Part shown: positions 45,157 to 54,393 of the stretch, piece by piece
How the letters are laid out: each line of letters begins with the position of its first letter
Position numbering within the stretch: the first letter of the stretch is position 1
From: Afipia sp.
GTDB taxonomy: Bacteria; Pseudomonadota; Alphaproteobacteria; Rhizobiales; Xanthobacteraceae
NCBI GenBank assembly: GCA_016201045.1
Contig: JACQDM010000001.1
Span: forward strand, 124,001-188,000
DNA: 64,000 nt
Direction of reading: 5' to 3'
Translations under genes and position numbers: made by a program
Notes under the pieces: model-generated
Seen by the model: only the letters and a program-made list of their open reading frames with translations
What the model was told of the DNA's origin: nothing
Databases searched by the model: none

Positions 45157-45885
45157 TCAGGCGCTGACTTTCGTGTGGCCGCCTAGATAAGCGGCTCTGA
45201 TTGCTTCGTTGCTCCATAGCTCGTCCGGCTTGCCGCCGAGCGCGAGACGTCCGGTCTCCAGCACATAGCCGTAATCCGCGACCGATAGACCCATGCGCGC
45301 ATTCTGCTCGACGAGCAAGACCGTCGTTTCCTTTCTGATCTCGCCGATGATGCGAAACACCGTCTGCACGATCACAGGCGCGAGGCCCAGCGACGGCTCA
45401 TCGAGCAACAGAAGGCGCGGTTTCGCCATCAGTCCGCGCGCCACCGCCACCATCTGCAACTGACCACCGGACAGGGTCCAGCCGAGCTTGTCGGAAAACG
45501 CGCGGATATCCGGAAACAGGTCGAACATGCCGTCGGCCTCGCGCGACAGCTGCGCTTTCGCCACGCGCCGGTTCGATGCGCCGAGCATGATGTTTTCCTT
45601 GACCGTGAGGCCGGGAAATACCCGTCTGCCCTCCGGCACATGCGAAATTCCAAGCCGCACGATGGCTTCGGGGCCAAGCCCCGCAATGGATTTGCCCTCG
45701 AACAGAATGTCGCCCGATGTCGGTTTTGCCAGACCCGATATCGCGCGCAGCGTCGTCGATTTGCCCGCGCCGTTGGAGCCGAGCAGCGTTACGACCTGCC
45801 CGGTGTCGACTTTCAGCGAAACGCCGCGCAGCGCTTCGATTTCGCCGTAACGGACAACAAGATCGTTGATCTCGAGAAGCGCCAT
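45157..45885 (-). CDS. livF: Branched-chain amino-acid-type ABC ATPase (LivF)
   Basis: 242 residues. Walker A GSNGAGKSTT (about 35-44), signature LSGGQLQMVAVARGLM, Walker B LLLLDEPSLGL. LivF-type ATPases pair with LivG. Two bases lie between its start and the end of the fused LivM-LivG gene. Liv-family systems also import amides and organic acids, which matters here because catabolic genes follow directly. Confidence 0.92.
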   Translation of the reverse strand: MALLEINDLVVRYGEIEALRGVSLKVDTGQVVTLLGSNGAGKSTTLRAISGLAKPTSGDILFEGKSIAGLGPEAIVRLGISHVPEGRRVFPGLTVKENIMLGASNRRVAKAQLSREADGMFDLFPDIRAFSDKLGWTLSGGQLQMVAVARGLMAKPRLLLLDEPSLGLAPVIVQTVFRIIGEIRKETTVLLVEQNARMGLSVADYGYVLETGRLALGGKPDELWSNEAIRAAYLGGHTKVSA

Positions 45886-45887
45886 GA

Positions 45888-47666
45888 TTACTCCGTCCCG
45901 AGATAGGCCGAGATCACGTCGGGCTGCTGCAGCACCGATAGCGACTCGCCGTCCGCGATGCGGCGTCCGAAATTCAGCACCGTGATGTGCTGAGCGGCCT
46001 CGCGCACCAGCGCCATGTCGTGATCGATGATCAGGATGGTGAGGCCCTGATCGGCGATGCGCTTGAGGAGACCGTGCAACTCGACCTTCTCGCTGGAATT
46101 CAATCCGGCGGCAGGTTCATCGAGCAGCAGCAATGTCGGATTGGCGGCGAGTGCGCGGGCGATTTCGATCAACCGCTGATGGCCATAAGAGAAGCTCGAC
46201 ACCAGCTCGTTCGCGCGCGGCCCGAGACCGACGAATGTCAAAGCCGACATCGCACGCTCGCGCAGCGAATCCGCATTGTGCTGCACGAGAAGATTGCCCG
46301 GCCGCTCCGCGCCGATCATGACGTTTTCCAGCGCCGTCATCGTGCGAAACAGGCGGATGTTCTGGAACGTGCGCCCAAGACCCGCAGCCGTTCGTTGATG
46401 CGCGGGCATATGGGTAACATCGGTGCCGTCGAGAACGATCTTGCCGGACGTGACGTTATAAAGTCCCGACAGCATATTAAGCGTCGTGGTCTTGCCCGAA
46501 CCGTTGGGGCCGATCAGCGCATGCACCCCGCCGCGACGCACTTGCAGATCGACATTGTCGACCGCTTTCAATCCGCCGAAATGCTTCGACAGCCCCGTGA
46601 CCTGCAGCACCATCTCGCCGCCGGTCGTCGCGGGTGCCAGCCGAAGCGACGGCGCGGTCAGGATCGGCGGCACCTTGGCGCGCCAGCGCTTGAGCACGTC
46701 CGCGACAAAACCCCAGATGCCGTCCGGCATGAAACGCACAATCAGGATCACGAACAGGCCGTAGATCGCCAGATACAACCCCGGAATGTTTTTCAGAAAA
46801 CGCAGCCACTCCGGGATCAGGATCAGCAATCCGGTGCCGATCACCGCCCCGATGGGCGACGCGACACCGCCGAGCAGCGCCATCGTCAGGAACACGATGG
46901 ACTCCGCGAACGAGAATTGATCCGGACTCACATAGGCGAAACCGCCGGCGAACAGTCCGCCTCCGATGGCGCCGAGCAACGCCGACAAAGCAAACGCCGT
47001 AACCTTGGTGCGGAACACGTCGATACCGGCGACACTCGCTGCAAGCTCGTTGTCGCGCACGGCGCGCATCGCGCGGCCCATTCGCGTATCCGGCAGATGC
47101 CAGACGAGATAGCCGATCAGCGCCAGCGCGCCGACGCAGAAAGCGAGGAACGATTGCTGCGTGTTGAACAGCGCCGGCTTTCCGATACGCGACACACCGT
47201 CCGGCCCGTGGGTCAACCAGATCGTGTTGATCATCACCAGCGTCAGGATCTGCTGGAACGAGATTGTCACCATCGCAAGGTAATGGCCGCCGAGCTTCAG
47301 CGTCGATGCACCGAGAAACGCACCGGCGATCAGCGACAGCACCGCACCGCCCGCAAGCGCAATCCAGAAGTTGAGCTGATAGTCGGCGGTTCCAAGACCC
47401 ACGGCATAGGCACCGAGACCGAAGAACGCCGCCTGCGCGAGATTGATCTGGCCGCAGAAGCCAAGCACGACCGTGAGGCCGAACACGGCCACGGCGAACG
47501 TCGTCGCCTGCATCAGGATGTTGAGCGTGTATCCGTCGAAGCGCATCGTCGCCGCTGCGAACACAGCGACTGCGGCGAGAAGAAAGTAAGGCAAATGCCG
47601 AACGATAAACGGCGCGGTGCGCACGCGCGGCGCGGCGGCCTGAATGTCTCCGGTGGAAGCGCTCAT
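45888..47666 (-). CDS. Fused LivM permease - LivG ATPase
   Basis: 592 residues. Residues 1-330 form a LivM-type permease with about ten hydrophobic spans. Residues 350-592 form a LivG-type ATPase with GPNGSGKTT, FSYGHQRLIEIARAL and LLLLDEPAAGLNSSEKVE. Most Liv systems encode these separately, as the second Liv set in this window does (55672-59214), but fusions are known. The ATG overlaps the livH stop (ATGA). Confidence 0.9.
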   Translation of the reverse strand: MSASTGDIQAAAPRVRTAPFIVRHLPYFLLAAVAVFAAATMRFDGYTLNILMQATTFAVAVFGLTVVLGFCGQINLAQAAFFGLGAYAVGLGTADYQLNFWIALAGGAVLSLIAGAFLGASTLKLGGHYLAMVTISFQQILTLVMINTIWLTHGPDGVSRIGKPALFNTQQSFLAFCVGALALIGYLVWHLPDTRMGRAMRAVRDNELAASVAGIDVFRTKVTAFALSALLGAIGGGLFAGGFAYVSPDQFSFAESIVFLTMALLGGVASPIGAVIGTGLLILIPEWLRFLKNIPGLYLAIYGLFVILIVRFMPDGIWGFVADVLKRWRAKVPPILTAPSLRLAPATTGGEMVLQVTGLSKHFGGLKAVDNVDLQVRRGGVHALIGPNGSGKTTTLNMLSGLYNVTSGKIVLDGTDVTHMPAHQRTAAGLGRTFQNIRLFRTMTALENVMIGAERPGNLLVQHNADSLRERAMSALTFVGLGPRANELVSSFSYGHQRLIEIARALAANPTLLLLDEPAAGLNSSEKVELHGLLKRIADQGLTILIIDHDMALVREAAQHITVLNFGRRIADGESLSVLQQPDVISAYLGTE

Positions 47667-48538
47667 GCTTTTTCTGCCACGCGCTCGCCGAAGATACCCT
47701 GCGGCCGGAACACGAGGAACGCGACCAGCACGAGAAACGCGAAACCGTCTTTATAAGGCACCGACACATAGGCCGCGCCGAATGTCTCGATGATTCCGAG
47801 CGCGACGCCGCCGATGATCGCACCCGCGACATCGCCAAAGCCGCCGATGATGGTCGCGGCAAACGCTTTCAGCGCAATCGTCCCGCCCATCTGGATCGAG
47901 ACGAACAGAATGGGGGCCACGAGAATGCCGGCGAGGCCGCCGAGCACCGCCGAATAGATGAACGTGATCATGATCATCGCGGAGACGGAAATACCGAGCA
48001 GCGACGCCATCTCCTTGTCCTGCGATGTCGCCTGCAATTTCTTGCCAAGCATCGTGTGTTCGAAAAACCAGTAGTTGAACGCGACCAGCACGATCGTCAC
48101 TGCGATAATGAGCAGATACTGGCTGTCGAGATAGACCGGGCCAAACTGAATGCCCGGCGTCTCGAACCAGCCGTCCAGCACCTGCGGCGCGGGGCCGTAA
48201 ATCGCCAGCACGGAATTGGCGATCAGAATCGAGGCGCCGATGGTCGCGATGATGACCGGCAGAAACGTGCGGTGACGCAGCGGATAGTAGACACCGAGAT
48301 TGAAGATGACGCCGAACAGCGCCATGCCGCCGAGCGAGATCAGGAACGACAGCCAATACGGCCAGTGCAGATCGACGGCGAACACCACCATCAGAAATGC
48401 CGCCACCATCGAAAACTCACCTTGCGCGAAGTTCACCACATTGGTGGCGCGGAAGATCAGTACGAAGCCGAGCGCGACCAGCGCATAGACCGAGCCGATG
48501 CCGATGCCGGTGAACAGCAATTGCAGAACTGTATCCAT
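47663..48538 (-). CDS. livH: Branched-chain amino-acid-type ABC permease (LivH)
   Basis: 291 residues from the ATG at 48538 (MDTVLQLLFTGIGIGSVYALVALG); an open frame extends upstream through a repeat element and is ignored. It has about eight hydrophobic spans, and the LivH-typical VVNFAQGEFSMVAAF near 37-51. It forms the channel with LivM. It shares 4 bases with the fused LivM-LivG gene, and a palindromic repeat lies between it and livK. Confidence 0.92.
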   Translation of the reverse strand: MDTVLQLLFTGIGIGSVYALVALGFVLIFRATNVVNFAQGEFSMVAAFLMVVFAVDLHWPYWLSFLISLGGMALFGVIFNLGVYYPLRHRTFLPVIIATIGASILIANSVLAIYGPAPQVLDGWFETPGIQFGPVYLDSQYLLIIAVTIVLVAFNYWFFEHTMLGKKLQATSQDKEMASLLGISVSAMIMITFIYSAVLGGLAGILVAPILFVSIQMGGTIALKAFAATIIGGFGDVAGAIIGGVALGIIETFGAAYVSVPYKDGFAFLVLVAFLVFRPQGIFGERVAEKA

Positions 48539-48580
48539 GAACCGTCCGGTGAGAGAACAAAGGGTATGTTGTTTGATTTC

Positions 48581-48663
48581 GTCATTGCGAGGAGCGCCGG
48601 CGGCGAAGCAGTCCGGCTCTTGCTGCTTCAAGTACCGGGTTGCTTCGCTGTACTCGCAATGAC
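48581..48663. repeat. Palindromic repeat, GTCATTGCGAG family (copy 2)
   Basis: Begins GTCATTGCGAGGAGC and ends CTCGCAATGAC, with inner GAAGCAGTCCGG / CCGGGTTGCTTC arms. It sits 38 bases after the livK stop, within the transporter operon. Confidence 0.9.
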
Positions 48664-48700
48664 AGCGGATGCCTCTCAGGATGAGGCTCCGCCGCCACGA

Positions 48701-49846
48701 TCAGTCGGTAAATTCGATGTGCTTGTCGAAGACGAGATTACCCTTGTCGTTTCTCACGATATTATAGCCGTGCAGGCCGTCGCCGTTCTTGTCGAAATTA
48801 TACTCGCCTTCTGCGCCCTGATACTTCCTGATAGCGACGATTGCGTCGCGGATCTTTTGTGGGTCGGTCGAACCGGCGGTCTTGATCGCCAGGCTCAGAA
48901 TGTTAATCGCATCGAACGTCCAGGCCGACTGGTTGTCCGGCGCAACGCTGTAAGCGGCACGATAGGCCGTACCGTAATCTTTCGATCCCTTGCTGGATTC
49001 TTCCGCATAGTCGCCAACCCCGAAAGTGCCGAACAGCGCCGGGCCCGCAAGTTTGGTCGCAGAGACGTTGACGATAGAGGGCGAGCCGACCCACGGAATG
49101 GTGACGCCGAGCTGGCGCAACTGGCGGGCAAAAATGGCGAGGTCGTTTTCGAATGTGAAATACGACCCGATGACGTCCGCGCCGGATTGCTTGATCGCCA
49201 GCACGACCGGCGTGAAGTCCTGGCTCTGGTTGGCGTAACCCTGATCGAGCGCAACGGTTCCGCCGGATTTGCCGACCGCTTCGGTGAGCGCGTTAGCGCC
49301 GCCCGTTCCGAACGCGTCGGTCGAATGCACGATCGCCCATTTTTTCTTGCCAAGCGTATTGATGCCGTAATCGGCAAGAACGCGGCCTGAATAGCTGTCG
49401 TTCGGACGACAGCGGAACAGCCATGGATTTCCAAGCTGCGTAAGTTTCGGATCGGTGCCGCCGAACATCATCGGCTTGCCGAGCTTTTGCACGTCAGGCT
49501 GCATCGCATGGACTTGCGTTGAGCGGATCGAGCCGAGGAAGGCGACGATATCCGGCTGGGCCGCGAGTTTGGAGAACGCCAGCACGACACCGGGATTTGT
49601 CGTCTGGTCGTCTTCAGTGACCAGTTCAAGCTGCTTGCCGAGCACGCCGCCGGCCTTGTTGACGGCATCGAGCGCGAGCTTGGCGCCATTCAGCGCCCAC
49701 TTGCCCTGTTCCGCGGCCGGGCCGGTGATCGGCAGAACCATTCCGATCTTGAGAGTCGCGCCCTGAGCGCCTGCACTTCTGATGATGGATGGAGCCGCGA
49801 GGGTTGCAGCAACGCCAACGGAAAAATCGCGTCTTGTCAGCTTCAT
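48701..49846 (-). CDS. livK: Liv-type ABC substrate-binding protein (Tat signal)
   Basis: 381 residues from the ATG at 49846, with GGGAGG as ribosome site; the longer frame start at 49867 is ignored. The signal MKLTRRDFSVGVAATLAAP holds a twin-arginine motif with cleavage near GAQ-GA. The mature protein is a type-I periplasmic receptor (Leu/Ile/Val-binding family) with KIGMVLPITGPAAEQG near the start. It begins the nine-gene reverse run, so its ligand is probably the carbon acid used by the downstream enzymes. Confidence 0.9.
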   Translation of the reverse strand: MKLTRRDFSVGVAATLAAPSIIRSAGAQGATLKIGMVLPITGPAAEQGKWALNGAKLALDAVNKAGGVLGKQLELVTEDDQTTNPGVVLAFSKLAAQPDIVAFLGSIRSTQVHAMQPDVQKLGKPMMFGGTDPKLTQLGNPWLFRCRPNDSYSGRVLADYGINTLGKKKWAIVHSTDAFGTGGANALTEAVGKSGGTVALDQGYANQSQDFTPVVLAIKQSGADVIGSYFTFENDLAIFARQLRQLGVTIPWVGSPSIVNVSATKLAGPALFGTFGVGDYAEESSKGSKDYGTAYRAAYSVAPDNQSAWTFDAINILSLAIKTAGSTDPQKIRDAIVAIRKYQGAEGEYNFDKNGDGLHGYNIVRNDKGNLVFDKHIEFTD

Positions 49847-50186
49847 TACGTCCTCCCAAATGGCCATGCGTTTGCCGCTGGCCTCGTTGGGGCAAGATTA
49901 GAGAGATGAATTTTCTGGTTGTCCACTGGGACACGAAAAATCGTTCTGCGCCGGTTACAGCGTGTTGCACCGCACGAAATCGCATCGCATGTTTTTATGA
50001 TTGGCAATCAGAGGCTCGCAATCGCGGGCTAAAAAACAGGCAAATGCGGACGCGGAAAGCGGATGCTATGCGACATTTGCGCAACCAAGTTTCCGAGAAC
50101 CGTGTTTCCCGCGCCATTTTGCAGTGAACAAAAACATGGTAGTGGACTTTGATTAGGGTGATCGACAGCCATACAGGTGCCAGGAA
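49847..50186. other. Intergenic region of 340 bases, no gene seen
   Basis: It separates the divergent livK and the secreted-protein gene, so it must hold their promoters. It is AT-richer than its surroundings. I found no exact EcfG or sigma-54 match, no tRNA-like fold and no convincing small ORF. An AGGTGCCAGGA ribosome-site-like stretch precedes the next start. Confidence 0.6.
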
Positions 50187-50672
50187 ATGTCTCGGTCGAA
50201 TTTTAATGTTTGCAAATTTTACGGATTTGTTGCGGCGCTGACCCTGCTCGGATCGGCCTCTGCCAATGCCGGCGCTTTCGACGGCTATGCCGGCGTCTGG
50301 TCGGGCAACGGCACGATCACGATCGCGGATGCCGGCACCGAACGCATTCGCTGCCGCGGTACCTATACGGTCGATGCCGCCGGCAACGGGCTGCACCAGA
50401 ACATCAAGTGTGCCAGCGACAGCTACAAGTTCGAGCTGGCCAGCAATGTCGAGGCCGCGGGCAGCAAGATCACCGGCAGCTGGTCGGAAGCAACCCGCAA
50501 CGTCAACGGTTCGATCGACGGCACGATTTCCGGTCAGGACATCAGCGCGCTCGTAACCACCAACGGCTATGCCGCGACGTTCAATGTTTCCACGCGCGGC
50601 AGCAAGCAGAACATCAACATTGCCTCGAAGGGCGAGTTGCGCGCCGTGACGATGTCGCTGTCGAAGAACTGA
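50187..50672 (+). CDS. Secreted protein of unknown function
   Basis: 161 residues with a signal peptide (about 1-27, cleavage near ANA-GA). The mature part is a beta-rich, lipocalin-like sequence with GVWSGNGTITIADAGTERIRCRGTY (two halves under 20 residues each: GVWSGNGTIT and GTERIRCRGTY) and two Cys likely to form a disulfide. I do not recognise a named family. It is a monocistronic gene with a strong terminator, probably periplasmic. Confidence 0.7.
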   Translation: MSRSNFNVCKFYGFVAALTLLGSASANAGAFDGYAGVWSGNGTITIADAGTERIRCRGTYTVDAAGNGLHQNIKCASDSYKFELASNVEAAGSKITGSWSEATRNVNGSIDGTISGQDISALVTTNGYAATFNVSTRGSKQNINIASKGELRAVTMSLSKN

Positions 50673-50696
50673 CAGGCGGCCGATTAGACAATTCAA

Positions 50697-50727
50697 AGCC
50701 CGCGAACGGCGACGTTCGCGGGCTTTT
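50697..50727. terminator. Bidirectional rho-independent terminator
   Basis: A perfect stem GCCCGCGAAC / GTTCGCGGGC with a 6-base loop, followed by TTTT on the forward strand and preceded by AA on the other. It separates the secreted-protein gene from the convergent RND exporter gene. Confidence 0.9.
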
Positions 50728-50749
50728 CTATTGAGTTGCGGCGGTTGCT

Positions 50750-53113
50750 CTAGCGCGAACCCCAAGCCGCCTTGATGCGGTCGGCCGTTGAGATCAGCCA
50801 CATCGCGGTCGGACGCAGGATGAACAGGTCCGCGATCAGCGCGGCAATCATCGCGAAGGCGCTCAGCCAGCCGAACAGCCGCAGCGACGGCAGATCCGAG
50901 AACACAGTCACCACCAGACCGCAGGCCAGCACGACGGTGGTGAGAATCAGCGCGGGGCCGACCAGCACGGTTGCGCGCTGCACGGCCTCACCCTCGTCGA
51001 CGCCCGGCTTTTCCTCAAGCCGCAAGCGATTGAGGAAGTGGATCGTGGCGGATAGACCGAGGCCGAACGAGACTGTCAGCGCGACCACGCTCGCAAACTG
51101 CAATCCCTCGCCCAGGATGTAGAGCACCGTGCCCGACAGCACGACCGGGAAAATGCCCGGCAGAATGCTCGCGAACATCACCACGACCGAACGGAACGCG
51201 AGACCGATGAAGGCTGCGACCAGCAGGAATTCCAGCGTCAGTCCGCGATTGAGCTTGTCGATCATCTGCGCGGAATTGCGCGCGGCAATTGCCGAAAGGC
51301 CCGTTACCGCGATCTCGTAACCGGGATGCGCCTTGCGCACCGCATCCATCGTGTGATCGAGCTTTTCGACGACGGGAAGAATCTGGCTCGAGTCCTTGTC
51401 CGGTACGCGACCGCTGACGACGACTGCATCCTGATTTTCGGAGATGAACCGCCGCGACAGATATTTCGGCAAAAGGTCGACATATTCCTTCAGAATCTCG
51501 GGATCGGACCGGCCGATTTTTTCCGCGATCCAGCGGCGCAGCGTTTCGACCGACCAGACGTTGCCGACGCCCGCCTGCTTCTCGATGATCGAGTGAACGG
51601 CGGCGATGACGTTGAGCGTCTCCGGATCGTACAAAGATCTCCCTTTCGGGAATTCGATCAAAACGTCGATCGGATTGGCGCCGGTCAGTTTCGCGTCAAG
51701 GCGGCTCGAAGCCTGCACGGCCTGTTCCTTGTCCGGCACCTGATCGGCGAGACGATAGCGCGGCTCCAAATTCGCATAGACGATGCCCAGTCCCGCAACG
51801 ACGAGAAACGCAATCGCGCTGAACAGGCCGGGACGCCCGACCATGCGCACCGCGATCCAGCGGCAGAACGCGCGTAGCGCCTCGACGCCGCGATCGGCGG
51901 CTTTCACGTTGGTCGTCGCCATCAGATGCTCGTTGCGCACGAACAACACGCCGAATACCGGCACCAGCGACAGCACGGCGACCAATGCAATGAGGGTAGC
52001 CATCAGTCCGGCCTCGCCGAATGCGCGGATCAGGTCGGAATTGGAAAATTGCAGCGCGATGAACGACAGCGCGGCGGTGCCGTGCGTCAGGACACAGGCG
52101 GGTCCGACGACCAGCACGGCGTTACGGAACGCTGTCTTTTTGTCTTCGCCCGCAATCAGACGATCTCGCGCCGCAAATGTCAGCTGCATCGAATCCGCAA
52201 AGCTGATCACCATGATCAGCGGCGTCATCACGTTGAGGAACATGTTGAGGCTGAAGCCGAGCCAGCCGAGCGTGCCGAGTGCCAGCAAAATCGCCAGCAG
52301 CGGCGGAAACGCGGCAACCACCATGAACGACACGCGGCGGAAGAACACGATGGCGATGATGCAGCCGGCGAGAATGCCGGCGATGTTGTAGGTCAGTCCG
52401 TCACGCTCCACCGCGTTGCGGATTTCAAGCTGCATCACCGGCACGCCGGATAATTCCGCTTTCAATCCGGTACCGGCGAGATCGTCGGCCATCGTCTTGC
52501 GAACTTCGGCGATGGTCGCGTTGAGACCCTTGTTGCCGACGACCGCCGGATCGAGCGCCAGCACGATCAGCGCCAGCGTGCCGTCTTCCGACAACAACTT
52601 GCCGCGGATGATCTCGTTGGTCAGAACTTTGTTTTTAATAAAGTCGTCGTAGGCCGCGCCTTCGGGCAGCGGCTCGGGAAACAACGCGGCGGGGAGTTTT
52701 CCCGCTTCCGGCGATTGCCGCGCGGAGAACAGCGAGATGATGCCGCGCGTGCCGTCGATCAGCTGAAGATCGGTGGTGAGATCGCGAACTTTCTCAAGTG
52801 TGCTGCGCTCGAGCAGCGTTTTGCCTTCGACCACGACCAGCACGTCGTATTCGCTGGACGGGAAGCGCTTGGTCACTTCCTCGTACTGCTTGTATTCAGG
52901 CGTGTCGGAACGGAAAAGCTGGCTCAGCGAGTCGTCGATCTTGATGCGCTGGATGCCGAAGACGGCGACGAGACAAAGTCCCAGAAGAATGGCTGCCGCC
53001 AGACGCGGCGCTTTCAGCGCGATCAGGCCGATCCGCTCGATGCCGAATGCGATGCTGAAATTGCGCTTTCCTGGAGTGCCGGAGGCGGGATCGAAATCAT
53101 GTCCGTGCGACAA
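50750..53113 (-). CDS. RND-superfamily (MMPL/Patched-like) exporter
   Basis: 787 residues. Two membrane blocks (about 230-400 and 630-780), each with about six spans, and two large periplasmic loops (70-225 and 460-620), the RND two-fold plan. It is shorter than HpnN (870) and clearly different in sequence, so it is a second lipid-type or hydrophobic-compound exporter. The substrate is unknown and no partner gene is adjacent; a secreted beta-rich protein is the convergent neighbour. Confidence 0.88.
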   Translation of the reverse strand: MSHGHDFDPASGTPGKRNFSIAFGIERIGLIALKAPRLAAAILLGLCLVAVFGIQRIKIDDSLSQLFRSDTPEYKQYEEVTKRFPSSEYDVLVVVEGKTLLERSTLEKVRDLTTDLQLIDGTRGIISLFSARQSPEAGKLPAALFPEPLPEGAAYDDFIKNKVLTNEIIRGKLLSEDGTLALIVLALDPAVVGNKGLNATIAEVRKTMADDLAGTGLKAELSGVPVMQLEIRNAVERDGLTYNIAGILAGCIIAIVFFRRVSFMVVAAFPPLLAILLALGTLGWLGFSLNMFLNVMTPLIMVISFADSMQLTFAARDRLIAGEDKKTAFRNAVLVVGPACVLTHGTAALSFIALQFSNSDLIRAFGEAGLMATLIALVAVLSLVPVFGVLFVRNEHLMATTNVKAADRGVEALRAFCRWIAVRMVGRPGLFSAIAFLVVAGLGIVYANLEPRYRLADQVPDKEQAVQASSRLDAKLTGANPIDVLIEFPKGRSLYDPETLNVIAAVHSIIEKQAGVGNVWSVETLRRWIAEKIGRSDPEILKEYVDLLPKYLSRRFISENQDAVVVSGRVPDKDSSQILPVVEKLDHTMDAVRKAHPGYEIAVTGLSAIAARNSAQMIDKLNRGLTLEFLLVAAFIGLAFRSVVVMFASILPGIFPVVLSGTVLYILGEGLQFASVVALTVSFGLGLSATIHFLNRLRLEEKPGVDEGEAVQRATVLVGPALILTTVVLACGLVVTVFSDLPSLRLFGWLSAFAMIAALIADLFILRPTAMWLISTADRIKAAWGSR

Positions 53114-53298
53114 GGGCGGGTCCGATTCTATGGATGGGTGTCGAGCTATCTAGCAGGTTTCCCTGCAGCCGAGGGATATGCCTGAATTAATGCGGGAATT
53201 ATGCAGAACCAGGGCAGGAACGGTAGGCGTTTTCGCTGGTATTCCAGAGGCAAAAGCAGCCATACCCCGGCACGTTACTGCCCTGCTATAAGCCCGTC

Positions 53299-54105
53299 AT
53301 GTCACATAAGGTCGCTGCCTTCTATCAATTCGTAGCCCTCCCCGATTTCGAGGCGTTGCGGGAACCCTTGCGCAACATGTGCGTCGCGCTCGGCATCAAG
53401 GGAATCGTGCTGCTGGCAGCCGAAGGCATCAACGGAACGGTCGCGGGAACGGACGTCGCCATCGACGCATTGATGAACCAGTTGCAGAACGGCGACCTGT
53501 TCGGCGGGCGGCTCGGCAATCTCGAACTGAAATTCTCCACGGCAGCGGAGATGCCCTTCAACCGGATGAAGGTGCGGCTGAAAACCGAGATCGTCCGCCT
53601 CGGCGATCCGCAGACCGATCCGAACGAGAAGGTGGGCGTGTATGTCGATGCGAAAGACTGGAATGCGCTGATCGTACAGCCCGACGTTCTGGTGCTCGAT
53701 ACGCGCAATGCATTCGAAGTTGAGATGGGCACGTTCGAGGGCGCGGTCGATCCGAAGATCACGCGCTTCGGCGAATTTCCTCAATACGCTGCGCGCGAAC
53801 TCGACGCGGGCAAGCACAGGAAAATCGCGATGTTCTGTACCGGCGGAATCCGCTGCGAGAAGGCAAGCTCCTATCTGCTGAGCCAGGGCTTCGACGAGGT
53901 TTACCACCTCAAGGGGGGCATCCTGAAATATCTGGAAGAGATTCCGGCCGAACAAAGCAAATGGCGCGGCGAGTGTTTCGTGTTCGATCAGCGCATCGCG
54001 CTCGGTCACGGCCTGAGCGAGCGCGACAAGTCTCAAGCGGCCCAAAATATACAAGGCATGACGGATGCCACCGAAATCGAAATGAGCGAGCAATCCGATG
54101 AGTGA
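53299..54105 (+). CDS. trhO: tRNA uridine-34 hydroxylase TrhO (rhodanese family)
   Basis: 268 residues (UPF0176/YceA). It has an N-terminal alpha/beta region and a rhodanese domain with the active-site loop [13 protein letters not shown], catalytic Cys180. TrhO makes 5-hydroxyuridine at tRNA position 34 from oxygen. The Cys-flanking GGIRCEKA is diagnostic of the family. The gene overlaps slyX by 8 bases, so both are coupled. Confidence 0.93.
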   Translation: MSHKVAAFYQFVALPDFEALREPLRNMCVALGIKGIVLLAAEGINGTVAGTDVAIDALMNQLQNGDLFGGRLGNLELKFSTAAEMPFNRMKVRLKTEIVRLGDPQTDPNEKVGVYVDAKDWNALIVQPDVLVLDTRNAFEVEMGTFEGAVDPKITRFGEFPQYAARELDAGKHRKIAMFCTGGIRCEKASSYLLSQGFDEVYHLKGGILKYLEEIPAEQSKWRGECFVFDQRIALGHGLSERDKSQAAQNIQGMTDATEIEMSEQSDE

Positions 54106-54310
54106 TGCTTTGGCGAAACGGCTCGATGCGCTGGAAGTCCGGGTCGCCTATCAGGACGAAACCATCGAGACGCTGAACAAAACGATTACCTCGCAATGGT
54201 CGGAGATCGACGCTCTGAACCGCCGCGTCGCCGAGTTGCGCGAACGGCTCGCGGACGCCGAGAGCCGCACCGTCACCCAGCCGTCATCGGAGAAGCCGCC
54301 GCACTATTGA
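54098..54310 (+). CDS. slyX: SlyX-family coiled-coil protein
   Basis: 70 residues, mostly one heptad-repeat coiled coil ([20 protein letters not shown]) ending in the typical Pro-Pro-His-Tyr tail of SlyX proteins. The function of SlyX is unclear; it has been linked to lysis phenotypes in E. coli. It overlaps the trhO end. Confidence 0.9.
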   Translation: MSDALAKRLDALEVRVAYQDETIETLNKTITSQWSEIDALNRRVAELRERLADAESRTVTQPSSEKPPHY

Positions 54311-54393
54311 TGATGCAGGCGCATGATCAAATAATTTGTATTTGCTTTCTCCCTATGTAAGGTCGCCGCACGACCAAGAGGGAGGGACACCCA

